Assembly: GCA_037013685.1 (NCBI GenBank)
Contig: CM072886.1
Span: forward strand, 63,728,933-63,792,932
From: Acridotheres tristis
Lineage: Eukaryota > Chordata > Aves > Passeriformes > Sturnidae
Length of the DNA: 64,000 nucleotides
Direction: 5' to 3'
In this document: positions 1 to 10,531 of the stretch, piece by piece
Position numbering within the stretch: the stretch's first letter is position 1
How the letters are laid out: each line of letters opens with the position of its first letter
Notes under the pieces: model-generated
Told to the model about the DNA's origin: nothing
What the model saw: only the letters and a program-made list of their open reading frames with translations
The model's database searches: none
Translations under genes and position numbers: made by a program

Positions 1-3000
1 TGCATTTTTAACTATAATAAAAAGGCAGCAAATATATTCTACAATAGCCTGATGGAAAAATGTGCTAAAGTATTTCTATAAATCAAATGTAGCAGTTTGG
101 CATTAGCTCTGAGGCAGTAAATTTAGTAAATTAGGACCAGATGATTTTAAAATAGAATCTTACATAACTTTCTAGCGTGATATATATTTTTTTTAATTTA
201 ACACAAGTTTGTCTGTCTTCATAAAGTTATCTTGGCTGCTACCAGAATGTGGTTCAGTCTTAATGACCATATTTTTTGTTATTTATCAAGTGTAGAATAT
301 TTTAAATATCAAAGTAAGAAATGGAACAGATTTCTCAAAAGACAGAAAAGGCCATAACATGTACTGATCTACATAAGGTGTGGGGTGCTTTATATCCCTG
401 ATGCCCCTGACTATCTCACTCCTATTATTTTGATTAATAATAGTCTGTATCTCTATTCTTCTTCCCTTTTTTGCCCTCCTTCCCTGGTCCTACAAATTCA
501 AGGATATGTCTCCTTCCATTACTCTCTAGAGTAGTTATAGCTCCTATAAAAGCAGCTTGGTCCAACAGACTTCTCCCTCACCCATGTGCTTAGGTCAGGA
601 GTCAGCAGTCAGCATTTGAGACCTTGCATTTCTTTATGCTATCTCACTTTTGATCTCTGCACCAGAATATCCACCTCTGAGAAGTAAGGAAAATAAAATT
701 AGAAGAAGAGTCTAAGAAGCCTTTGCCACCAGCTTCAGTCTAAACCTTTTGGTCCTACCTACACCTACATCCCCAAAACCTGCCCTCCCAGCACAACTTT
801 GACTTTCATTTCTGTGCCAACATTTATGCCACCAGACAGTCTCATCAGACCACTGCTTAAGTTCTGAGGAGAGGGAATTGCATACATATATCCTCCGTGG
901 TCTTCTTTTTGGGCAAACACTCAGCCATACTATGGTCTTTCACTGGAGGCAACAATTTCTGGAACAGCTATTGAGTCATCCCACATCAGCTGTGCTCACT
1001 ATGGTGCAACAGTGACTGGGAAAGCACGACCAAGGTCCTTTTCCAGAGCACCCTTACTGTCTAGAGAGCCAAAGCCAACACCCTCTGTCTCAGAACTTGC
1101 AGATAAAGGAGAGTCCCTCATGTACTGACTCATGGCTTCCAGATAAATGTACTCCAACACAACAAAAGAGCCAAGCCTCTCCTCAAAAGCTGTGAGCACG
1201 TGTGGAGACAGATCTTTACAGCTCCCAGACAGGGCTGAACTCTAAGGATATGAAGTGTCAAAGCCTCGTGTCACTTCTTATGACTCAAGCCCTCATTAGA
1301 CTTCAGAAGCAAACACCATGAGTCAGCTGGGATGTAAGGGAAAAGGGCAGACAAAGACAAGAACAGAGGTGTTGAAGGTGAGGCCAGCAAGAGTTGTGCA
1401 GAGTGTTCCTTTCATATGATCCTGAGACAGGTGCTTCCACCACCTGTGCAAGTATCCAGACTGAGGGAGCAGAAGAATAACTGTGGTGGATACTTGTGAG
1501 GGCTGAGTTGTCTGCAAGTGCTGTCTCCCTCAGCAGAGCCAGCCTGCTGTGAGGAGCCAGTGAAGTCCTCAGTCCAAGGCTTGGGATGCTGCACGGCACA
1601 GACAAATCCTTGTCCCAGTGAAGATGAGAGAAGTTTTGCCAATGGGAGCATGCTCTGTCCTTTTCACCCCGTCTTTGGCTACCCTGCTGCTGGAAGCATT
1701 CAGAGTTTGCAAATGGAAAAGAGAGGGAACAGAGTTCCCACGTTCCCTCTCTTCTAGCATTGTTTCCTGAGAGTCCTGCAACACACAGCAATGCAGTGAT
1801 CTTTTCTCTAAACAACACCACGCTGAAATGCTTGTTAAAAATAACAGAAGAGGAGGAGGGGTTTGAAAGTCAGTCATTTTCCTTTAAAGAATGATTTTGG
1901 GAGAGTAGACCATAAACAGATTTAGATGGCAGCAAAGAAAACCATTTTTGGCAGTTTTGTGGAGAAGCAAATTTATACTGAGTATGAGATGAGAGCTTAA
2001 ACAACAACACGCAAAGAAGAGAAAAATAAGTCAGACAGTGTGAGACATTTCATATGCTGTTCTCTGTTGTTATGGATATCTGTTTGAAGCAAAAGAGAGA
2101 AAAGATGATTGCTTTCCTATCTTTTATCCTTCCTCCAAACACTTCCAAATGAAGGAAATTTCCTTGAAATTCCTCAAGCTTCAAAACACATCTAGGCTGA
2201 GACTTCATGGGAAGTTTGGCAGTAAAGGCAAAACAGAACTTTTTCCTTTGTATTTTTTTTAATCCCAAACTTGCATTTTATTAAAGTTTTACTTTTGTTT
2301 CTCCTCCTACTGGAAAAAACTGGCTGCTGGCTAGTGAACAATCACTGAGCTGATGGCCTTACCAAAGAGAAATGCTTTTGGTTTGAAAGAATTGCTGATG
2401 AGAAGACGAGGAGAGAGAAAACATGAATATATAACATACAGCAACAGCAAATATTTTTTGCTAAAAGAAGTGAGGGATATTTGCAACAAAAGGTTCTTAA
2501 AAACAGAGAGAACAAATACACCAAGCTTTGGAAGCAAAATGGACACAGCTGGCTACTCCAGTCACAGGACAATTCCTTGAATGATGTGAAACTGATGGAC
2601 AAGTTATGGTCAGGAGAGACTGTATTTTTGGGTCATTTCTGATGTTTTGCCAAATTAAAGTAGTGTGCATTTGCAAACTGGAGGAAGGAGAGAGTATTTT
2701 CACGAGGATGGCTTTGGTCCTGGCTCCCAAAATGGGGTTAAGACACACAAATACTCTGTATAGAGGATTCATGGGATTCATGGGATTTCAAGGGTTTTGA
2801 TGCCATATTTTAAATCTATCTAATATATGTGTGAGGAGTTCTACACACATCCTTCTTTATACACCATTTTTGTTTCTTCATGTGTCTGTACAAGCTCCTT
2901 CCACACAAGTTCAGAGCAAAGTGCTGGCATATGTGCCTGGAATTGGGCCTCTCCACCCTTACCAACTGCAGGACTGGGAAGGCAGAAGGAGGGGAAGGAG

Positions 3001-4380
3001 AGGTAGGCAGGAAAAGTAGACAGGAGCAGGGCACCACAGACTGGAAAGAGCAGAGTTGTGCACTACCATATTCAACAGGAAGCTTCTGGGGATGAGAGTT
3101 GCTGTATATTACTCTGAGTGTATGTGAGGAAGTGAGAGAGGTCATATCTCCTGAGAAAAAACTTGCTGATCCTAGTCTACAAAACCTTACCTTTCCAGGG
3201 TGTCACAGGAAAGTGAACCTTTTTATTTCTGACCACTGTTTCCTACTTAATTGTCCACACTCACACTCCTGCTTCCATTTAGAAACTCCTTTGCAGGTGT
3301 GTTATGTGCTATTTGAGTCAGGACTTTGTTCCAACAAGCCTAGTGTGCTGGATGCATGTATTCAAAAGAAAATAAATACTTTACTCAATTCATTCCCATT
3401 TTGACAGTTTTAATATCTAGTGGAATAATGTAACATGTTCCATGTGAATAAAATCCCAGCTCTGGAGTTTCACCCAATGTAGGGAAAGCTCAAGTAGAAA
3501 GTTCAGGTAAAGATTTGAGCTTTTGGATGCCAGCACTGTGACTTCTTACAACTGCACGAAAAGGTTAACATTTCTAAGCTTCGTGCCCCAGTTTCTTATC
3601 TGAGGCAATTCCAGTCCCAATTCTGGATTCCTTTCATCTTAAGCTGTGATATCTAAACATACATTTCCTCTTGAGCAACCTCCCCTATATAACATTTATC
3701 ATCTTTCATCCACACAATTTTGAACCAGAGAGAACAGAAGTCCTTTGCAGTTTCCATAGTTATGCTATTGCTTAGTTTTTCTTAGGAAAAGCAAGAAAAA
3801 CTCTCTTGGCATCAGTAGTTTGAATGGCGTGCACGCCACATGTCTGGAAGCAAGCCGGTATTTTTTAACCCATGTATTAAAAATATTCTGTGCTGGAGGG
3901 GAGAATAAGGGAGTGTAGTCTGCAAGCACGACTGTTAGACTGGTTTGTTTGTTTGGGAAATGAATAACCCTTTGACAGCATCTCTGGAAGGAATAGGCTA
4001 GTGCGTGCTCCATGCTGACATTCTTTTCCCTCTCCAGTCTTCCCTGCATACCTCACATTTTTGTTCTCTTCCCAACAACATGAGCTCCGAGGCAAGCAGG
4101 CACTGGAGACCCAATCTGCCACTGCCCTGTGGGTTGGTACCTTGAAGCCATGGGCTTCTGCCAATTCTCCTCTCACCAATGGTGCACCAAGTCTACACTA
4201 GTGCACATACCAAGGTTCCCAGAGCTCCTACTTTGCCTCAGCTCTGCCAAGGGTGCATGACAGCTCAGCTACAATTGGTGCTGTCCTCTGCAAATTCCTC
4301 CCAACACTGCTGAGAACATGAAGTCCCCCAACTCAAGTGCTCTACACCAGCCATCTCCATGGGAGCTGGAAAAGCTTTTC
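1..4380. other. Non-coding region upstream of NEDD9
   Basis: No exon, RNA gene or young transposon was recognised. The open frames here are short, overlap each other on both strands and match nothing I know. The region may be intergenic or an intron of a longer NEDD9 transcript from a distant promoter. A small direct repeat of TTCATGGGA occurs near 2767-2784. Confidence 0.6.
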
Positions 4381-5010
4381 ACAGGATCACAGAATATGCT
4401 GATTTGGATCATTGAGTCCAACTCCTGGCCCTGCACAGCATACCCCAAGGGTCACACCATATCCCCAAGAGCACTGCCCAAATGCTTCTTGAACTCTGTC
4501 AGGCTTGGTGCTGTGACCACTTCCCTGGGGAGCCTGTTCCAGTCCCCAACCACCCTCTGGGTGAAGAAACCTTTTCTAATATCCAACCTAAACCTCCCCT
4601 GACACAGTTTCACACCATTCCCTTGTGCCTTGTCACTGGTCACCAGCGAGTAGAAATCAGTGTCTGCCCGTCCTCTTCCCCTCACAAGGAAGTTGTGACT
4701 GCAATGGGGTCTCCCCTCAGTCTCCTCCAGGCTGAACAGACCAAGTGACCTCAGCTGCTCCTCATGTGGCTTCTCCTCAAGGCTCTTCACCATCCTCATG
4801 GCCCTCCTTTGGATGCTCTCTAACAGCTTTATATCCTTTTATATGGTGGCACCCAGAACTGCCCCCAGCACTGGAGGTGAGGCTGCCCCAGCTCAGAGCA
4901 GAGCAGGACAATCCCCTCTCTTGCCCAGCTGGCCATGCTGTGCCCCCCAGGACAGGGTTGGCCCTCCTGGCTGCCAGGGCACTGCTGGCTCGTATTCAAC
5001 TTGCCAAGGA
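4381..5010 (-). mobile_element. CR1 LINE, 5'-truncated, reverse strand
   Basis: Read on the - strand, this copy ends in the CR1 tail (ATTCTGTGATCCTGT). Upstream of the tail it encodes an ORF2 C-terminal remnant with the typical phrases LGLFSLEE and NRLPREVV (open frame 4452-4799). It begins near 5010 within the region where CR1 reads AGCTGGGCAAGAGAGG. It lacks most of ORF2 and all of ORF1, so it cannot move on its own. Confidence 0.9.
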
Positions 5011-8000
5011 TGAGAATAATTTCTGTGGCACTGATTTCCAGTGCTGGAACAGAGATAAATTTACTTCTTTTCAATTTTACATCCTTTTTTCTTTTCTCCA
5101 GAGTAAGATGTATCCCTCATGCTGTTTTAATAGTCATTCCACTGCTTTCCTTTTCCATGTCCTTTCTCCCCTGAGAAGGTGACTGTTGCTTCTCATAACA
5201 AGTGAAAATTGTAGTGGTATTTATATCCCACTTCCCCCCCCCTTTTTTTCAACTGAACAAACTTTTCAGGTTTTATTCACTGGGTCAGACTAGTGGCCTA
5301 GTGACAGCCAGTGCCAGAATATCTAAATTCCGACCGCCTTCCATGATTTCTCAAGCTAACAAAGGCTGGATTCACTTTCAAAACCTTTTGGGTGGGAGGA
5401 CACCAGTATGTTTCTTTCTGGCTGGCATTTGAAGCAAAACAGAGAGGATAGAAGGAGCTGCATTTATTCCCCTTATCTGAAGGAGGGTCACTAAACAGGG
5501 CCTTGATGGTTGACTTACAAAGTTAAATGAGCAATTCCTAATGAAACACTGCATGAAATGCCCTTCTCAAGAATGTGAACAGCTTTTGTGCCTTATTGTG
5601 AAAGGAGGTGGGATGCCTGTAAAATTAGTTAGCATATATTAAAGTAAATGTAGAATTCGAAAGCAAGGCAAATGAACTAATCCTGTGGTTAAAAGGCATC
5701 TTAGGTAAAATGGCAAAGGACAGGCAAATTTAAGAAGATAATTCTATGTCAATTTTTATTCTCACAATTTGACCCTTGCATTTAAATCTCACCACTACAA
5801 TGACTGCTACCCATTCCTCTGTCTGCCAGGACAGATTTCTCAGACTGTTAAATGGAATAGAATACTTGCTTTAAAAGATTTCCATCACTGATCAAAGAAA
5901 AACAGAGCAGACTTTGTTTTGGTTTGCTGAAATGCAAAATATTCCCTTTTTTGGGTGAGAATGAAATCTTTTTATCTCTTAGTGAGGTGGGAGAGGGAGC
6001 CTTTCTATGCAGACAGACACAGAATCCTGCCCATGTCAGTGGTGAACTTTTGTTAATGTTCTTCTCAGGAAACAGCAGTGTTTCATCTTTTTCAACAGAT
6101 TTGTCCAAGCAAGCAAATTCCACCACTCTGAGTGTGTGTACAAAACCACTCTGCACTGAAGAAATTCCATCCACTGCATATCTGCTGAACCAGCCTGGGT
6201 AGCATTATATAGGTGACCCTTATGCTCAGAAAGTGCAGTGGCACTATAACTAAATTAATTCTAATCCAAATCCCCTGGCCAAGTATCACAGCAAGAAGAA
6301 ATGCAGATGCCGCACATCATCCAAGAGATAGTTAGGCCTTTGTGAAGAGGGGGAAAAAAAAATACAGCTCAATGTTTCCCAAACACAGAGCTCACAGACC
6401 CTTCCTGAAAAGACTCTCTCAACTGTGAGGGAGACACTCTGCTGTGTCTCTTTTCTCAGATTGTGTCAATGGGGAAACGGGAACAAGGGGATTTTTGTTT
6501 GAGTAACCTTTCAGAGCAGGATATCTGTCTCGTGTTCCCCTATCAATTGTCACAAGGTGATAGCTGGCTGATGTGCTTCAGCGGGTATTCCCTTCCCGGC
6601 CCGCTGGCAGCTCTGTTCCATGCCGTATCCCGAGGGCTGGGGCAGGCCAGCCGCAGAGCCCTGTGGCTGCCCTGTCACCTCACCTGCTGCCACCTCCCAA
6701 ACACCCCAGCACCCCAGCTGGCAACCAGGAGGGCAATGGGAAGACACAGAGCAGAGACATGATTAGAAATAAAGCAAGCAATAAGCTCAGCAGGATGGGG
6801 TATAAGAGCAGGAGACAAGCAGTAGGATGCCCAAATGAGCAGAAAGTAATATTAATTGCCTCAGCAAAAGCAAAGAAACAAACAAAAGCCACTGACAGAG
6901 GCACAAGACGAAGTCACAGAACCCATTTGCTACTCTGCTAGAATTGCAGGGGAATAAATATGAGGCAGTGAATCAAGCCATTGCTGTGCTGCGAAGCAAA
7001 AAAGGCACATTACATGAATTACCCTCCTGAGAACTTCAATAGGACCTTGTAGTTATAAATCCTGGCAATATAGCTCAAGCTGCCTCTGAAACACAGACAT
7101 CAGTAATGTCTGGTCCCAGCTTCCTCATCAGCAAGTTGCATTGTATAATTGAGCTGATTATCCAAGGCAACCGACTCAAAACTTCCCTAGGCTGTGCCTG
7201 AAATACAATATTACACAGCAAAGGCTCGGCCGCCGCCGAGGTCACCAAGAACAGCAGAGTGCCTGCACTAACCACAGACGTGCCTGCCGCAATCCCGACT
7301 TCTTACAGCAACACGAGCAGCTTAGTGGATCACGTTTACAAATCTCTCTTTCAAGGTATATCTAATTCCTGATATCCGTGATAGACCACGGAGCTCCGCC
7401 ATGCTGCCAGCTCTGCTGCAAGCGTGCCTCTGAGTGGGAGTGTTTCACCCTGGGGGAAATTAAAAACCCCCTCAGGGTAAACGGAGTAGGTGAGAGAGGG
7501 GGACAGAGGGTGTGTGAATAAAATGAGCAGTGGGACTTCACCGGGCAGTGGTGTGTGCGATGGCACTCTCTTTTTCCTCCCTGTTAAATACGAGCTCTTG
7601 TGTCTGCTCCTTCAGAGTTGTAAAGTACAGCTACCAGCACTGACAGACTTTGTGGGTTTGTGCCCAAAGTGTCATTCCAGTGGCATCTAAGCAAAAGTAT
7701 TTAATAAGAGTTATGGAGAGTGATAAAGGCAAAACAATATACACACAGGAACACTCCAACTAGAATTTCATATTAACACATCTGTTACCTCATATTAAAA
7801 TCAGTCAGGGACTTTTTACACACATTAAAAGCAATGCGAGCTGAAATAATAGCAGAAGGCACCGCTTCTCAAATATGCTTACGTTTCATAATGTGATTGT
7901 AAAGCATTCTGAAAAAACACCAGTTACAAGAAAAGTACCACTATTATTGGAATGACTGGAAACCAGATGCTCTCTGAGTTTAAATATAGGTGAAGTCAGA

Positions 8001-9499
8001 AATATGATGTTACTTTTCTTATTTTTGTCTGCAGTATCTATTTGGTTCTTGCTGATGTGGTTTTACAATCCTTCATGCATTTATCTTCCAATGGTGCCAT
8101 GGGAAGAGATTATACAGAACTTATTCAAGGAAGGGGATCTGGATACCAGTCCAATACCATGCTAACACCTTAGCCATTGCATCCTCTGTACTTAAAAGTA
8201 ATTTTCTACTTGGAGTATGAAGAGCAAAAGCATGCAAAAAGAAAAACAGTGTTTCTTTGATTCTTAACTCCTCAATTAAGAAACGCTCCAAAGAGATTTG
8301 CACTCTCCAAACAGTAAGCTGGTTATACATAGTCACTGGAAGAATTCTTTTCTTAATTAAAGTGTCTAAGAACACAGCATACAAGTTTTATTCTCTTGAA
8401 GCTACCCAAATTTATTTTGATGCTGCACTTAACGCTGCTCTATACCCAGTGCATATAAAGTATCATCTGTTTTGCATTTCTTCTTGGGAAATCAGAAGAA
8501 TCAACAGCAACAACAAAAATGGAAAGAAAGGCCCAGAGAAAAACCGCTACAAGGGGTTGGAGCAGCAAAGCTACAGCCCAGCCACAGTGGCTCTTCTGCA
8601 CTGCAGAAAGCAGGAGCTCACTCTTCTCACTAATTTCCAAGGCTTATTTCGTACTGACAGGGACACACACCCATGAGCTATTAGGGCATGTGCAGTCAAG
8701 AAGAGAACATAGGGAAAAAAAGCATTTTTGTATTCATTTAGTAAATTTGTAGAGTATAGCCACATATTTTATGCTGGAATTGGAGAACAGAGGAGATTGC
8801 AGATAAAAGTATTACATTCTTTATCAGTCAAGAAGCCATTTTAGCAATAGGATCTCTCTCTAGAGGATTAGTCACATGAGAATTTAAGGATAACATTGTA
8901 CTATGGAATGTAGTTGTGTTTGTAATCTGGTAGTACAAGATTATTCTTTGATATTTTTCTTTAGGCCACTAGAAATAGCCTTGAGTCCATCTGTGACCTA
9001 AAAATGTTGGGTACGATCCAGCTCGGGCAAAAAGGAGAGAATTTATTTCCTGTTCCTCTAAACAAGCTGGAGTATGTCCCATACACAAAGATTCCTATTA
9101 TGTGCTCCATATTAATCATGCCTGATTAAGAGCTCTAACTTGAAAAGCATGGAGGATCACCACACATCTATTTTCCCCGCTGTTTCTTGCTCCCAAGATA
9201 CCAGAGTTAATTATTACTCTCTTCCAAATAATCCTTATTTACCATAGTCACTCTCTATAATGGACATCTCCAGGCCATTAAAGCATTCTTGGCCTCTGGT
9301 GTCTAATCAGTGTTAAAATAGCAGCCAGGTAAAGCAGACACTTGGCAGATTGATTTGAGCAGTAGTAGCTAAAAAAGATCATCATCTGAGGACAAATGAG
9401 AACAAAAATCATTGCAAAGACAGGAATAAAGCAGTGTTCAGCCTCTCCAAGTGCTGCATGTGAGAAAAATGCCTATGGGAGGGATGGAAGGAAAAGGTT
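5011..9499. other. Non-coding region between two CR1 copies
   Basis: No gene or transposon was recognised. There are short C and T homopolymer runs at about 5236-5250. Small open frames show no family resemblance. Confidence 0.6.
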
Positions 9500-10145
9500 T
9501 ACAGAATCACGGAATCAATTAGGTTGGACAAGGTCTCTGAGATCATCGAGTTCAACCCTTGACCAAACAACACCATGTCAACTCGACCATGGCACTGAGT
9601 GCCACGTCCAGCTTTTTCTTGAACACTGGCAGGGTTGGTGACTCCACCACCTCCCTGGACAGCCAATTCCAATGGGTTACACACCCTTTGCATGAAGAAA
9701 TTCTTCCTTATGTCTGACCTGAACCTCCCCTGGACATCTTGAGGATATGTCCTCTTGTCCTGTCACTGGTTGCCTGGGAGAAGAGACCAACCCTCACCTG
9801 GCTACGCCCTCCTTTCAGGTGGTTGTAGAGAGGATAAGAACCCCCATTAGTCTCTTTTTCTCCAGGCTGAACACCCCCAAGTTCCCTCAGTCTCCCTTCA
9901 CAGGACTTGTGCTCCAGACCCATCCCCAGCTCCGTTGCCTTTCTCTGGACACGCTCTAGCACCTCAGGGACTTTCAGTGAGAGGCCCAGAATTGGACACA
10001 GGACTTGAGGTGTGGCTCAGCAGTGCCCAATACAATCCCTGCCCCGGTCCTGCTGGCCACACTACTGCTGATCCAGGCCAGGATGCCATTGATGGCCACC
10101 TGAGCACACGCTGGCTCCCATTCAGCCGCTGTCGACCTGTGCCTC
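9500..10145 (-). mobile_element. CR1 LINE, 5'-truncated, reverse strand, abutting the NEDD9 CpG island
   Basis: The 3' tail lies at 9500-9515 (GATTCCGTGATTCTGT read on the - strand). The ORF2 remnant LERVQRKATELGMGLEHKSC appears on the - strand at 9708-9962, and the copy runs to the GTTCAGCC/GTCGAC-like segment near 10130-10145. The 5' truncation point is where the GC-rich promoter starts, about 375 bp upstream of the NEDD9 ATG. Confidence 0.9.
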
Positions 10146-10364
10146 CAGTGCTTTTCCGCCAGGGAAAAGTCGAGGCGAGCAGCTTTGAAAAGGCACGGGC
10201 GGGGTCGCGGGGAGCAGGGCCGCCAGCCCTGGCTCTGTGCGGGGCTCTCTGTCCCTGGCCATGGGCGGAGGGCAGCGCGTCCGGACCCGGTCTCGACCCC
10301 GGTCTCGAACCCGCGGCACCGCCTCCTCCCCTCTGCACCGCCCCCCGGCGGCGCCGCCGGGCTC

Positions 10365-10400
10365 GGGGGCGGGGCCGGGGCCGGGGGCGGGGCCGGCTGG
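10365..10400 (+). promoter_or_regulatory. Tandem GC boxes (Sp1/KLF type) with G-quadruplex pattern
   Basis: The 12-mer GGGGGCGGGGCC occurs at 10365-10376 and again 18 bp later at 10383-10394. Both are perfect GC boxes. Five G-tracts of four or five bases separated by one or two bases also fit the G-quadruplex pattern. The array lies 120-155 bp upstream of the start codon. Confidence 0.7.
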
Positions 10401-10431
10401 GCCCCTAGCGCTATGCCAAGAGGGCGGCGCT

Positions 10432-10439
10432 ATGCAAAT
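10432..10439 (+). promoter_or_regulatory. Octamer motif ATGCAAAT (POU/Oct factor site)
   Basis: This is an exact match to the consensus octamer, 81 bp upstream of the start codon inside an otherwise GC-saturated promoter, where an AT-rich octamer is unexpected. Binding by Oct1 or other POU proteins is inferred from the motif alone. Confidence 0.5.
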
Positions 10440-10493
10440 GAGCGCGCGGGGCTGGCGCGGCGGCGCGCGGCGGGGCGCGCAGAGCGCGCGGGG

Positions 10494-10523
10494 ATGCGGC
10501 GGGGCGCGGAGGCGCAGCCATGA
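10494..10523 (+). other. Upstream ORF 2, nine codons, stop overlaps NEDD9 ATG (ATGA)
   Basis: The frame ATG CGG ... CCA TGA encodes MRRGAEAQP. Its TGA (10521-10523) shares two bases with the NEDD9 ATG at 10520-10522, giving an ATGA junction that would permit termination-reinitiation. The start has a G at -3. Translation is not shown. Confidence 0.45.
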
Positions 10524-10531
10524 AGTACAAG
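10520..10531 (+). CDS. NEDD9: NEDD9 coding exon 1 (MKYK)
   Basis: This exon contributes four codons, Met-Lys-Tyr-Lys, followed directly by a GTGAGC donor at 10532. The same four-residue start is known for the main mammalian NEDD9 isoform, and joining to exon 2 restores the expected [15 protein letters not shown]-terminus. The start has a purine (G) at -3. It lies in the CpG island and is too short to appear as an open reading frame of its own. A second mammalian isoform starts from a more distant first exon; I did not find an equivalent in this window. Confidence 0.93.

Larger units (their letters stand above)
10432..10531 (+). other. Upstream ORF 1 overlapping the NEDD9 start
   Basis: An ATG at 10432 (a second in-frame ATG lies at 10438) opens a frame that passes over the NEDD9 ATG in a different phase. 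After splicing it would read nine codons into exon 2 and stop at a TGA. It is relevant only if transcription begins upstream of 10432. It has no homology and is probably regulatory rather than a functional protein. Confidence 0.4.

Noticed and set aside
1303..1877. 172- and 102-codon - strand frames upstream of NEDD9
   Set aside because: The two frames overlap each other and others on both strands, and show no known domain or CR1 resemblance.
4452..4799. 115-codon - strand frame as a host gene
   Set aside because: It reads as the C-terminus of CR1 ORF2, so it belongs to the transposon.
1..10000. TMEM170B, the expected upstream neighbour
   Set aside because: None of the translated frames resembles its small membrane protein, so it presumably lies outside the window.
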